NCBI GenBank assembly: GCA_004535785.1
Contig: SPIB01000001.1
Location: forward strand, 882,548-946,547
Direction: 5' to 3'
Length of the DNA: 64,000 nucleotides
Source of the DNA: Gammaproteobacteria bacterium LSUCC0112
GTDB lineage: Bacteria > Pseudomonadota > Gammaproteobacteria > Pseudomonadales > Pseudohongiellaceae
The translations under genes and the position numbers were made by a program. Below are positions 8,365 through 17,483 of the stretch, in pieces. Under the pieces are notes generated by a model. It saw only the letters and a list, made by a program, of their open reading frames with translations. It was not told the DNA's origin and ran no database searches. Numbering within the stretch: position 1 is the first letter of the stretch; each line of letters opens with the position of its first letter.

Positions 8365-9711
8365 ATGACAATCAAACGATGGGTGCGCACGCGTGGACTG
8401 GCCATATTGACCAGCCCCATGGTTCGGCACTTACGCCGCAGCAAGGCTGCCTTGTTGCGCCGACTGCGCCGCCAGCCTGCGGTCGTACACTATTTCCATC
8501 AGGTAGACGACCCATACTCAGATCTTGCCGTGCGCGCGTTGCCACACTTGGCGGCCAATTATGCAATCAAGATTGTCCCGCACCTTGTCCCCGCCCCAGA
8601 TGCTGGCGCCGCACCGGAACTACAGCGTCTGATGGACTGGTCACTGCGTGACGCGGCGGATCTCGCCAACGCACTTGGGCTTGCACCATCGCCTTGGGGA
8701 AAAGCACCGTCAGCCGATGTCCTGGCTCAGGCACAGGCCGCCTTGGCCGGCATGACAGACCCCATCCTGTTTGCTGAGGCCGCGGCCAAGGTCCGGCTTT
8801 TTTTCAGCCGGATTCCCGAACATAAATTGACCGAAAAAGAATTGGATGAACTCGGACTTGCCGCTACCGGCTACGCCGCTGCGGCGTTAACGGACGGCCA
8901 AGCGTTACGCGATATGCTAGGGCACTATCTGGGCGGCATGTTTTTTTTTGAAGACGAATGGTATTGGGGACTGGATCGTTTGAACTGGCTGGAGCAGAGA
9001 CTGCAGCCGTTGGCCCGGCACAGCCATGTGGTGCCGTTTGCGCCGAGACTCGAGGCGTCCGTGGTTTCCGCTGCGACACCGTCCATTCAGGCAAGCTCTG
9101 ACAACCAAGGCCCGATTCTGGATCTGTATTTTTCGTTCCGAAGCCCGTATAGCTGGATTGTGTTGCCCAGAGTGATTGCACTTGCCAACAAATATCATGC
9201 TCGTTTGAGGTTACGCTTTGTGTTGCCGATGGTCATGCGTGGCCTGCCTATCCCCGACGCCAAACGCTTTTATATCGTCAGCGATACCAAACGCGAAGCG
9301 GAACGTGTTGGCCTGCCGTTTGGCATGATTGCCGATCCAGTCGGCAAGCCGACTGAACGCGGACTGGCGGTATTGCATCACGCCATCGAACACAACAAAG
9401 GTGAAGCCTTTGCGGTGTCGTTTATGCGAGGCGTGTTTGCGGAAGGCATCAACGCGCGCAGTGATTCAGGCTTGCTCAAGTTGTGCCAGCGCGCCGGGAT
9501 CAACGTCGAACAAATGCACGCGGCCCTGGCGGATACCCGCTGGCGCGCGGTGGCTGAAGCCAACCGCGAGGAGATGTTTAAACAAGGTATTTGGGGAGTA
9601 CCTGCCTTCCGGGTCAATGAAGGCAGCGCACACTGGGGACAGGACCGATTGTGGCTACTTGAAAAACAGCTCAGGCAAGCAACGACGCCAGCACCCGACG
9701 CTCCCCACTGA
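8365..9711 (+). CDS. Double DSBA/2-hydroxychromene-2-carboxylate isomerase-like protein, 448 aa
   Basis: The protein carries two thioredoxin-fold DSBA-type units in tandem. One begins near residue 38 (VVHYFHQVDDPYSDLAVRAL) and one near residue 250 (LDLYFSFRSPYSWIVLPRVI). Both have an S/D-P-Y-S turn in place of a CxxC pair, as in glutathione-dependent 2-hydroxychromene-2-carboxylate isomerases and kappa-class GSTs, so a disulfide oxidoreductase role is unlikely. The second unit has the more complete isomerase wording (GLPIPDAKRFYI, FKQGIWGVPAFRVN). The start at 8365 is preferred over a TTG at 8326 because AGGG precedes it. The 3' end overlaps the convergent dioxygenase gene by 41 bases. The reaction is unknown. 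Confidence 0.85.
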   Translation: MTIKRWVRTRGLAILTSPMVRHLRRSKAALLRRLRRQPAVVHYFHQVDDPYSDLAVRALPHLAANYAIKIVPHLVPAPDAGAAPELQRLMDWSLRDAADLANALGLAPSPWGKAPSADVLAQAQAALAGMTDPILFAEAAAKVRLFFSRIPEHKLTEKELDELGLAATGYAAAALTDGQALRDMLGHYLGGMFFFEDEWYWGLDRLNWLEQRLQPLARHSHVVPFAPRLEASVVSAATPSIQASSDNQGPILDLYFSFRSPYSWIVLPRVIALANKYHARLRLRFVLPMVMRGLPIPDAKRFYIVSDTKREAERVGLPFGMIADPVGKPTERGLAVLHHAIEHNKGEAFAVSFMRGVFAEGINARSDSGLLKLCQRAGINVEQMHAALADTRWRAVAEANREEMFKQGIWGVPAFRVNEGSAHWGQDRLWLLEKQLRQATTPAPDAPH

Positions 9712-10684
9712 ACGGTTTGCGCCCATGCATCACCAATGAGTTATCGACCAGAGCTACATCACCGGCCTGCCATTGCATGTCAAAGGACAATTGTTCCGAC
9801 AGTTCAATCACGATTGCCATGGCCTGCGGGTCAATGACGCTGCCATCACCGAAACAAATGGATTTCTGCGCCACATTGCGCTTGTCCTGCCAACCTTGGA
9901 ACGCCGCAATCAATTGATTAAAAAATACCCGACGACCATCCTCCAGCGTACGAACGGCAGGCAATACGGGGGTCGTCACACGCAGGTTATCCTCCGGCAA
10001 CCAGTGCCACTGATAACCCAGACTGTGCAGCTTCGCCTCTGCCGCAGCTTTGTCGAGGGCATTCAAGGTGCTGCGCCAGCTGCGACCTTGCCCGGATTGC
10101 AGATCTTCCTGATCCGGCATGGTGTTGGTGTATCTGACACCTTTTTGTTCACAGGCCTGCACAAATGTCGGCAAAACCGCTTCAATCTGTGTCAGTAATA
10201 CATCAGAGCGACACAGCGGCGTCGCGCCACCGGAGGTTGCCGGTTGCTCACAAAAGAAAAACAGCGCCGACGGATAGATCGGCGTTTGAGCCATTTCATG
10301 ATGCAGATAAATGGCGATATTGGCCGGTGCTTCGTTGGCAGTAAACACGCGCTCGGTGCGGTTGCGCCTGACGGCGTTGGACAAAGAATCCGTGTAGGTA
10401 AAATTCTTTAAACCAAACATCTGGATAAACGCATCAAAATCCAGATCAGTTTTTAGTGGGAAACCACGAAACAAAATAGCGCCGTGCTCGGCCAGTTCGC
10501 GCTGCAGAGACTGCAAATTCGCATGAATCCAGCCAGTCACTGAGCTCAGATCTGCGACGCTGTCCGCCGACATAGCGTAAACCAGCGGGAATGCCTGGGG
10601 GTGAAATTGCTGTCCTTCAACTGCCAGCGTGCCGATGGCCGGCGCTGCATTGTTGCTTGTTGTACTCACATCCACCTCAATCAT
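9671..10684 (-). CDS. TauD/TfdA-family 2-oxoglutarate dioxygenase, about 337 aa
   Basis: A non-haem Fe(II)/2OG dioxygenase of the TauD/TfdA group (related to clavaminate-synthase-like enzymes). The iron-binding H-x-E is in YLHHEMAQTP, the distal His in DNSLVMHGRKPF, and the 2OG-binding Arg in GERRVLASLL. It is the last gene of a leftward operon: its ATG at 10684 overlaps the stop of the aldo/keto reductase gene. A frame open to 10735 is judged an artefact because it would bury 59 bases of that gene. It presumably hydroxylates or cleaves an intermediate of the same pathway; the substrate is unknown. Confidence 0.87.
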   Translation of the reverse strand: MIEVDVSTTSNNAAPAIGTLAVEGQQFHPQAFPLVYAMSADSVADLSSVTGWIHANLQSLQRELAEHGAILFRGFPLKTDLDFDAFIQMFGLKNFTYTDSLSNAVRRNRTERVFTANEAPANIAIYLHHEMAQTPIYPSALFFFCEQPATSGGATPLCRSDVLLTQIEAVLPTFVQACEQKGVRYTNTMPDQEDLQSGQGRSWRSTLNALDKAAAEAKLHSLGYQWHWLPEDNLRVTTPVLPAVRTLEDGRRVFFNQLIAAFQGWQDKRNVAQKSICFGDGSVIDPQAMAIVIELSEQLSFDMQWQAGDVALVDNSLVMHGRKPFSGERRVLASLLA

Positions 10685-11654
10685 AAATGGGATAAAACGT
10701 GCCAAACGCCAATTCACAGAAGGCGCCCGGATCATTAAAACGGCGGTTCTGATTCAACGCGGAGATCGCTGCCATCTCGTCGCTGCTGAGCACAAAATCA
10801 AACACGGCAAGGTTCTCTGCCAGCCGTTCAACCCGCGACGTTTTGGGTATCACCGACGTCCCGCGCTGCACACCCCACCGCAATACCACTTGCGCCGGGG
10901 TGCGCTGCACACGCTTGGCGATCTCCCGCACAACCGGCTGGTTCAGGACGGAATCCTGGTCGCTGGCCATGGACAGCTCAACGTAGGATCCCGCGCCCAA
11001 CGGCGAAAAAGCGGTGACAGCTATGTCATACGACTGGGCCAAACGAATCAGACGCTCTTGCGTCAGGTAGGGGTGTGATTCAATCTGCAACATCGCCGGT
11101 TTGATGGTGGCGTATGACATCAGGTCGTGCAGCAGGGCACTGTTGTAATTACACACACCGATATGACGAACCAATCCTGCAGGGACCAATGTTTCCATGG
11201 CATGCCAGGTGTCTGACAGAGGCACCGGGTCAATCTCCATGGTGGGGCATGCAGCCTTGGGATCAAATAGCCACTCGGGCGGATAGCGCTCGGCGATTGG
11301 CACATACTTCAGCGCAATTGGAAAATGCACCAGATACAGATCGAGGTAATCCACGCCCAGATCTGACAAGGTTTTCTCGCAGGCTTCACGCACATGCTCA
11401 GGGCGATGGAAGGTGTTCCACAACTTGGAGGTGATCCACAAATCCTGTCGGGTACACAGCCCCTCTGCCAAGGCACGGCGAATACCTTCACCCGCTTGTT
11501 TTTCATTGCCGTAATCTGCGGCACTGTCCAGATGTCGGTAACCGGACTCGATGGCCGTGTATACCATGTCAGCCGTATCGTCTTTAGCAATTTTCCAAAG
11601 CCCGAATCCCACGGCTGGCATTTGATCGTGTGTCACCTTGATACTGCTGCTCAT
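10677..11654 (-). CDS. Aldo/keto reductase, 325 aa
   Basis: An NAD(P)H-dependent aldo/keto reductase resembling the xylose/aldose reductase branch (AKR2). The catalytic tetrad is complete: Asp43 and Tyr48 (HLDSAADYGNE), Lys77 (WITSKLWNTFH) and His110 (LYLVHFPIAL). The family insert LKYVPIAERYPPEWLFDP, seen in xylose-reductase-like members, is present, as is a late nucleotide-binding VIPKTSRVERLAEN. It overlaps by 4 bases with the Gfo/Idh/MocA gene upstream and with the dioxygenase downstream, so it belongs to the four-gene catabolic operon. A sugar, polyol or related carbonyl is the likely substrate. Confidence 0.93.
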   Translation of the reverse strand: MSSSIKVTHDQMPAVGFGLWKIAKDDTADMVYTAIESGYRHLDSAADYGNEKQAGEGIRRALAEGLCTRQDLWITSKLWNTFHRPEHVREACEKTLSDLGVDYLDLYLVHFPIALKYVPIAERYPPEWLFDPKAACPTMEIDPVPLSDTWHAMETLVPAGLVRHIGVCNYNSALLHDLMSYATIKPAMLQIESHPYLTQERLIRLAQSYDIAVTAFSPLGAGSYVELSMASDQDSVLNQPVVREIAKRVQRTPAQVVLRWGVQRGTSVIPKTSRVERLAENLAVFDFVLSSDEMAAISALNQNRRFNDPGAFCELAFGTFYPIYD

Positions 11655-12874
11655 ACCTGACCGCCTTCCAAAAGTTGTTCAAGTTGCTGCGCACACAGAA
11701 AACTGTCGATACTCACGACGTGTCCACTGCGCATGGATTCCTGTGCGGCGCTGGCCACAATCATCGCCCATAATCCTTGCTGCATTGTCGCGCAGTCCAC
11801 CGGTTTCCCGTCCAGCTGATTCATTAACGCAATATGCTCATAATACGTAGCGCCATGATGCCCACTTTGTTCAATCAACATTGGATACGACAGATTGGTG
11901 TTCCGTGAGGCACCGTTTTCACCAAGCTCTACCTTGATAGAGGTTTGAGTGGGTACTTGCGCATGAAAATCAAATCGCTCGTGCGTCACCAATCTGCCTT
12001 GATCACCCACCACGATCAGCTCTTCCGAAAAATCCGGACAAAACATGTTCAACGTGAAACTGGCTCTGATGCCATTGGCATACTCAATCGTGACAAAGGC
12101 ATGGTCATCAATATCCGAGGCAACACCGTCTTTCTGAAAATCCAGAAAGTTGACTGCCTGCCCACCACTGGCGTAGACACGCACCGCGCGGGAGTCCGCC
12201 ATTAAATTGATCAAATCAAAATAGTGGCAACACTTTTCGACCAGCGTACCACCGGTGTTGCGATTAAATTTGTTCCACTGCCCGACCTTGTCCAGAAAAG
12301 GAGGGCGGTATTCACTCATGCTGATGGTGTGAATCTGCCCCAGGCTGGCCCGTTGTTTAATCTCATAAAAGGCTTCCTGATACTGGGCCTTGTAGCGGTA
12401 CTGCAGACCAATCTGCACAAAGGCGTTATGGTGGTGCGCGGCATCCATCATCGCCACCGCATCGGCCAGCGTGGTTGCCATGGGCTTTTCCAGAAAAATG
12501 GGTTTGCCGCTGGCCAACGCCGTTTTCAGCACATCAACATGTGTGAAGTTCGGCGTGCAGATCATCAATACATCGGCGTCAGTATCGCTGCATGCCGATT
12601 GCAGATCGGCATACCGGCGCAGCGGTTCATCACTGATCAGCCGGTACGCAGCCTCGGCAGCATCCAGACTTTCCGGCTGCTGGTCATAAATACCCAGCAC
12701 CCGTGCCCGCCCCAGCAAGACGGCGACGCGCATGTGTTCCTGCCCCATGGTGCCGGTGCCTATGACCACCAGATTGTAGCGAGGGGCTTCCTGCTTATAA
12801 AGATAACGATCTGCTGCGGTGATATGCCGCTGGTTGACCGAATTTTCGAAAAATCTCAAACGTGGTTTTGTCAT
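11651..12874 (-). CDS. Gfo/Idh/MocA-family oxidoreductase, 407 aa
   Basis: An NAD(P)-dependent dehydrogenase of the glucose-fructose oxidoreductase/inositol dehydrogenase/MocA family. The Rossmann loop VVIGTGTMGQEHMRVA lies near residues 36-50 and the family's catalytic-region EKP is in PIFLEKPMATTLADA. A GGTLVEKCCHYFDL stretch carries the HxxD-type active site. About 35 residues precede the Rossmann fold, slightly more than usual. It sits 4 bases after the SSS symporter gene and overlaps the aldo/keto reductase, which points to uptake followed by oxidation of a polyol, inositol or amino-sugar-like compound. Confidence 0.92.
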   Translation of the reverse strand: MTKPRLRFFENSVNQRHITAADRYLYKQEAPRYNLVVIGTGTMGQEHMRVAVLLGRARVLGIYDQQPESLDAAEAAYRLISDEPLRRYADLQSACSDTDADVLMICTPNFTHVDVLKTALASGKPIFLEKPMATTLADAVAMMDAAHHHNAFVQIGLQYRYKAQYQEAFYEIKQRASLGQIHTISMSEYRPPFLDKVGQWNKFNRNTGGTLVEKCCHYFDLINLMADSRAVRVYASGGQAVNFLDFQKDGVASDIDDHAFVTIEYANGIRASFTLNMFCPDFSEELIVVGDQGRLVTHERFDFHAQVPTQTSIKVELGENGASRNTNLSYPMLIEQSGHHGATYYEHIALMNQLDGKPVDCATMQQGLWAMIVASAAQESMRSGHVVSIDSFLCAQQLEQLLEGGQV

Positions 12875-12878
12875 TTTT

Positions 12879-14579
12879 TTACCGCAAAAACACAGGCCAA
12901 GCCTGCTTTATCCAGATCAGAACATTAACAACAACGAGCGACACAATCAGTGGCCAGAACGCAGCGCTTATTCCGCCGACCAGGCCGATGGGCGAGAACA
13001 ACAGGTACAACGCCACTACACACGACATCAGAGTGACTGCGCACGGTATCGCATAACGCCAAGGTGTCAAATCCAGCAGTCGCCGCGGCTGGTAAGACCA
13101 GTCCTCACTGCGCGGCCGCGCCCAGCCAAAGGCCAGCATGATGGCGACTTCTATGGCAAACAGTATGGCGTACACGTGCAGGAAATGGATAGTCACCTGC
13201 TCATCAAACACAAAGCGCAACAGGCCATAAGCAATGACATGGAACACAATCGCTACTTTGGCACCCAGCGCGGGCACCCGGGTGGTAAACAACCCCACGA
13301 TCACCACGGCAATGACCGGTATGTTGTAGAAGCCGGTAAACATGCGAATCAATTGCCAGAGCCCTTCCGGGGCGTATTGCAGCATGGGCGCTACCGCAAA
13401 TGAAAACAAGGCAATCACCACGCTGGCGATTTTGGCGACCCGCAGCATGGTTTTGTCATCCACAGGCTGCTTTTTCAGAGGCGCATAAACATCAAGGCAG
13501 AATAGTGTGGCGGCGCTGTTCAACAAGGAGTTAAACGAACTGAACACCGCGCCCAATAACACGGCCAGAAAAAATCCGGAGGCGTAGACCGGCAGCACAT
13601 CACGCACCAGCCGTGGATAAGCCAGATCAATTGAGCTCAACCCCGGACCATACAGATGAAAGGCGATGACGCCGGGAATCATCATCATAAAGGGCACCAT
13701 GACCTTGAAGAACCCGGTAAACAACACGCCCTTTTGTCCTTCCGCCAGGTTCTTTGCGGCCAGTGTGCGCTGAATTACGTACTGATTGGTGCACCAGTAA
13801 AACAGGTTGGCAAGGACCATACCGGTGAACAGCGTGCCAAAAGGGGTCGGGTCACTCGGACCACCAATGGCATTGAGTTTATCGGTATGGGTGCTGGTGA
13901 TAATCGACAGGCCCTGACCGACACTGCCATCACCAAGCGCTGAGAGTCCGAGTACCGGCACAGCGATGCCAATAATCAGCAATCCCACGCCGTTCAGGGT
14001 GTCTGAAATCGCGACGGCTTTCAGGCCACCAAACACCGCGTACAGACTGCCAACAAAACCAATACTGATGATGGTGATCCACAACGCCTGACTGTAACTG
14101 ACACCCAGCAAACCCGGCACATCAAACAACTGCAGCACAGCAATCGAACCGGCGTACAACACGGACGGGATCGTCACCAACCCGTAACCCACCATAAACA
14201 GAATCACAGACAAGCGCCGCACGTCATCATCAAAGCGCTTGTTCAGAAACTCTGGCAGTGTGCTAAAGGCACCCGCCAGATAACGCGGCAGGAAAATAAA
14301 CGCCATACAGATGGTGGCGAAGGCGGCGGTGACTTCCCACGCCATGCTGCTGAGATTAAACCCGTAGGCCGAACCATTGAGGCCGATCAACTGTTCAGCA
14401 GACAGGTTGGTGAGCAGCATCGAACCCGCAATAAAGATCGCACTCAAGCCACGACCGGCCAAAAAATAACCATCCTGAGTGCTGACGTCGCCCCGGGTTT
14501 TTCGGTAGGAGATCCAGGCCACCAGTGCCATAAAAAACGCACAACTCAGCAGGGTTGTTAACAGATCACGGGTTTCCAC
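12879..14579 (-). CDS. SSS-family sodium:solute symporter, 566 aa
   Basis: A sodium/solute symporter (SLC5 fold) with about 14 membrane segments, first gene of a leftward operon. Family wording is clear: DGYFLAGRGLSAIFIAGSMLLTNLSAEQLIG near the N-terminus, the YAVFGGLKAVAISDTLNG stretch and SSFNSLLNSAATLFCLDVY, which carries the Na2-site-like serines. The overall pattern matches the sugar/inositol-type solute:sodium symporters (YidK/SGLT-like). The downstream dehydrogenase, reductase and dioxygenase suggest that the imported solute is a carbohydrate or polyol. Transcription must begin in the 180-base gap shared with nhaC-like gene. Confidence 0.92.
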   Translation of the reverse strand: METRDLLTTLLSCAFFMALVAWISYRKTRGDVSTQDGYFLAGRGLSAIFIAGSMLLTNLSAEQLIGLNGSAYGFNLSSMAWEVTAAFATICMAFIFLPRYLAGAFSTLPEFLNKRFDDDVRRLSVILFMVGYGLVTIPSVLYAGSIAVLQLFDVPGLLGVSYSQALWITIISIGFVGSLYAVFGGLKAVAISDTLNGVGLLIIGIAVPVLGLSALGDGSVGQGLSIITSTHTDKLNAIGGPSDPTPFGTLFTGMVLANLFYWCTNQYVIQRTLAAKNLAEGQKGVLFTGFFKVMVPFMMMIPGVIAFHLYGPGLSSIDLAYPRLVRDVLPVYASGFFLAVLLGAVFSSFNSLLNSAATLFCLDVYAPLKKQPVDDKTMLRVAKIASVVIALFSFAVAPMLQYAPEGLWQLIRMFTGFYNIPVIAVVIVGLFTTRVPALGAKVAIVFHVIAYGLLRFVFDEQVTIHFLHVYAILFAIEVAIMLAFGWARPRSEDWSYQPRRLLDLTPWRYAIPCAVTLMSCVVALYLLFSPIGLVGGISAAFWPLIVSLVVVNVLIWIKQAWPVFLR

Positions 14580-14759
14580 GAGTCACTCTGATGTTGTTGA
14601 TTTAAAACTCTGTTCGCAGAGATAACCGATTCGGCATCCCGGGTCAAACTCAATTCTTCGATACACGCCTGACGTCATGCAATTGCCCACCGGGCTGCAA
14701 TGGTTTATTGTCCACGGCAGTTTCTGGTGGCCGTTCAGACCAATAATAAGGAATAAACC
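14580..14759. promoter_or_regulatory. Divergent promoter gap between symporter operon and NhaC gene
   Basis: This 180-base non-coding stretch separates two divergent operons and must contain both promoters. An AAGGA ribosome-binding site for the rightward gene is at 14748-14752. No convincing operator symmetry was found by eye, and no regulator gene is adjacent. Confidence 0.45.
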
Positions 14760-16274
14760 ATGGATTCACTTTTGGCCATCGCGCCATCGGCACTGGCGCT
14801 GATACTGGCGTTTACCACGCGGCGGGTCATTCTCTCCCTGCTTAGCGCCGTTGTGCTTGGTTACGCCATCATCAACCAGTATCACCCGCTGGATACCGCG
14901 GTGGCGGTGTTTAATGACGGCATCTTTCAGCAACTGGAAGGTTCCAATGCGCAAATCATTATTGTGATCACCATTATCTCCGGATTCATTTATCTGCTTG
15001 AATCCTCAAGTACCATGAGGGCGTTCTCAGGATTGCTTGGCACCCATGTGACATCCCCCCTGAAAATCAAGCTGAGCACGCTGTTCAGCGGCATGGTGAT
15101 TTTTTTTACTGACTCAGGGAACTCGCTGATCTTGGGTCCGGTTTACCGTCCGGTCTACGACAAATTAAAAATCTGCCGCGAAAAACTTGCGTACATTGTG
15201 GATTCAACGTCATCGCCGGTATGCGTGCTCATCCCCATCATCAGTTGGGGTGCCTATACCATGGGCTTAATGGAGAGCTCGTACGCAGCGGAAGGCATTG
15301 TCAAAGACGGTTTCACGGCGTTTCGGGAAGTCTGGTTTTATATGATGTATCCCTTGCTGACGCTGGCGGGCGTGGCATTTGTGGCGGTGTTTAATGTCTG
15401 GCTTGGAGGTATGAAACACGTGCAGCAAAACTATCTGGCTGGCAATCATACGTACGAGGACTCTCAAACAACCTTGCCCGAGTTGAGCCCGGCACTCAAA
15501 CAGCATGGCGCAAAAATTGTCGCCGTGGCACTGGGCACCTTGTTTGTGTCGATGATCTCTCTATTTACGTATTTTGTCTTGCAACAAGGCATGCTGACAG
15601 GGCCGGTGATACGTATATCGCTGGCACTTTCTTACACCACCGCAACAATTGCCACCATTGTCATTCTGCATCGTCTGCAGATATTCGACTTCAGCAGCAG
15701 TTCCAAAGCGTTTTTTAATGGCATGGGCCGCATCATGCCGATCCTGTGTATTCTGATTCTGGCGTGGACACTCAGTGACGTCATGGCGACGCTGGAAACC
15801 GGTGCAGCTATCGCGAGACTGCTCAATGCTATTAACTTTCCAGTGTGGTTGCTGGCCAGCATGATCTTTCTGATCGGCGCGGCTTTGTCGTTGGCCACCG
15901 GATCATCCTGGGGCACCTTTGCCCTGATCATTCCGGTAGCGGTGGCCATCGCGGTGGCGCTGGATGCTCCGGTGATTGTGTGTATCGGTGCAGCCATCAG
16001 TGGCGGCCTGTTTGGTGACCATGCGTCACCGATTTCTGACACAACGGTGTTGTCCTCGATGTCCTGCGGCGTGACTCATATGTCCCACGTTGAGACACAA
16101 TTCCCTTATGCAGTCTTCACTGCCGTCTTGACGTTTTTTGGATTTATCCTGGCATCAGTGCTGCTGCAAGCGGGCAATACTCCCGCCTGGATACCGGTAT
16201 TGATCATGGCAGTGATTGCGGGTTTTGCGTATTATCTCGCCTCTCGTTCCATACTCGGAAAACTGGACCTATGA
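14760..16274 (+). CDS. NhaC-family Na+/H+ antiporter, 504 aa
   Basis: A polytopic antiporter of the NhaC family with about 12 membrane segments. Recognisable stretches include FTDSGNSLILGPVYRPVYDK, SSPVCVLIPIISWGAY, TGSSWGTFALIIPVAVAIA and GGLFGDHASPISDTTVLSSM, the last being the family's most conserved block with the acidic and polar residues of the transport core. It has an AAGGA ribosome-binding site. Its stop overlaps the start of the saccharopine-dehydrogenase-like gene (ATGA), an unexpected partner. NhaC-type proteins may exchange ions or organic solutes, so an amino-acid-related substrate is possible given the neighbour. Confidence 0.92.
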   Translation: MDSLLAIAPSALALILAFTTRRVILSLLSAVVLGYAIINQYHPLDTAVAVFNDGIFQQLEGSNAQIIIVITIISGFIYLLESSSTMRAFSGLLGTHVTSPLKIKLSTLFSGMVIFFTDSGNSLILGPVYRPVYDKLKICREKLAYIVDSTSSPVCVLIPIISWGAYTMGLMESSYAAEGIVKDGFTAFREVWFYMMYPLLTLAGVAFVAVFNVWLGGMKHVQQNYLAGNHTYEDSQTTLPELSPALKQHGAKIVAVALGTLFVSMISLFTYFVLQQGMLTGPVIRISLALSYTTATIATIVILHRLQIFDFSSSSKAFFNGMGRIMPILCILILAWTLSDVMATLETGAAIARLLNAINFPVWLLASMIFLIGAALSLATGSSWGTFALIIPVAVAIAVALDAPVIVCIGAAISGGLFGDHASPISDTTVLSSMSCGVTHMSHVETQFPYAVFTAVLTFFGFILASVLLQAGNTPAWIPVLIMAVIAGFAYYLASRSILGKLDL

Positions 16275-17350
16275 AAACCTTGTGGTTACGCCGCGAAGAC
16301 AAAGCTGGTGAATGGCGCGTGGCATTAACCCCGGATGGCGTCAACACGCTGGTCCAGCAGGGGATAAGCGTTGTGGTTGAACGGTCCGCTCACCGCGTAT
16401 TCAGCGACGAGGAATTTGCGTCAGCCGGCGCGGAACTCACCGACCTTGCGTGGTGGCAAGCACCGCACGATGCCATCATTCTGGGGTTAAAGGAACTGGC
16501 AGATGCGGACACCGCCATTGCCCACACGCAGATTTATTTCTCGCATACTTTTAAAGGTCAAAGTGGTGCTGCTGCCGTGCTGCAACGCTATGCCAATGGC
16601 GGTGGGGACTTGTTTGATCTGGAGTTTCTGCAGGATGATCAGGGGCGTCGTATCGCAGCCTTTGGTTACTGGGCGGGTTTTGTGGGCGCTGCACTTGGTA
16701 TGCTGGGCTTGGCACATTACCAACAGACTGACGCCCCTTTCCCCGCCGCACACCGTTTTGCCAGTCAGCAACAACTGATTGAGACCGTCAAAAATGCACT
16801 GCAGAAACAATCGCTGCGCGTCATGGTCATGGGTGCGCTGGGTCGTTGTGGCACAGGTGCCACTGATTTATTGCGGCAACTCGGCCCGCAGATAGACATC
16901 AGTCGCTGGGATATTGCGGAATTTAACGCGGTTGAAAAACCCATACAGGCCATCACCAAACACGATGTGTTTGTTAATTGTGTGTATCTGCGTGAGCCGA
17001 TTCGCCCGATGATTAATCCTGAGCTGTTGGCCACCAATCAGCGCCTGAAAATCATCAGCGATGTCAGCTGTGACCCGAACAACCCCAATAACCCGATTGC
17101 TGTTTACGATGCGACAACCAGCCTTGACGCCCCGTTCCGTCTGGCTGACGGCAGTGAACACTGGCCGGTTTATGTTCAGGCTATTGACCACCTGCCAACG
17201 CTGCTGCCGCGCGAAGCCTCACAGGAATTTGCCACAGCACTGTTACCGCATTTGCTGGAATTTCTGACCAGCACCGAGTTGCCGCCCGTTTGGCGCAATG
17301 CCAAAAGCCGTTTTGTGGAGGCAAAACGGTTTTATGGGTTGGGGGGTTGA
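16271..17350 (+). CDS. Saccharopine dehydrogenase-like (LYS1/AlaDH-PNT N-domain) enzyme, 359 aa
   Basis: This resembles the lysine-forming NAD+ saccharopine dehydrogenases. The start is MKTLWLRREDKAGEWRVALT, typical of the alanine-dehydrogenase/PNT N-terminal domain. A middle FGYWAGFVGAALGM block and a Rossmann-like VMVMGALGRCGTGATDLLRQ follow, then ISDVSCDPNNPNNPI and a C-terminal AIDHLPTLLPREASQEFA that is nearly diagnostic. It reversibly cleaves or forms an N-linked amino/keto acid adduct. It is translationally coupled to the NhaC gene, so it may act on a transported opine or amino acid; that link is inference. Confidence 0.88.
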   Translation: MKTLWLRREDKAGEWRVALTPDGVNTLVQQGISVVVERSAHRVFSDEEFASAGAELTDLAWWQAPHDAIILGLKELADADTAIAHTQIYFSHTFKGQSGAAAVLQRYANGGGDLFDLEFLQDDQGRRIAAFGYWAGFVGAALGMLGLAHYQQTDAPFPAAHRFASQQQLIETVKNALQKQSLRVMVMGALGRCGTGATDLLRQLGPQIDISRWDIAEFNAVEKPIQAITKHDVFVNCVYLREPIRPMINPELLATNQRLKIISDVSCDPNNPNNPIAVYDATTSLDAPFRLADGSEHWPVYVQAIDHLPTLLPREASQEFATALLPHLLEFLTSTELPPVWRNAKSRFVEAKRFYGLGG

Positions 17351-17370
17351 GTGTTCCGCTCCTAATTTTT

Positions 17371-17388
17371 TGGCTAGGCAACTAGCCA
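17371..17388 (+). terminator. Candidate hairpin after the NhaC/dehydrogenase pair
   Basis: A perfect 7-base stem (TGGCTAG/CTAGCCA) with a GCAA tetraloop lies 20 bases after the dehydrogenase stop. A T-run follows only about 11 bases later, so it is a weak intrinsic terminator candidate. Confidence 0.4.
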
Positions 17389-17483
17389 CTCGGGTAATTT
17401 TTTCGAAATGCCTGGTTGCCTGACGGGGCGGTGCGCTTTATCCTCAAGAATCACCTAAAAAAGACGCTTCCCCAGGATTTATC

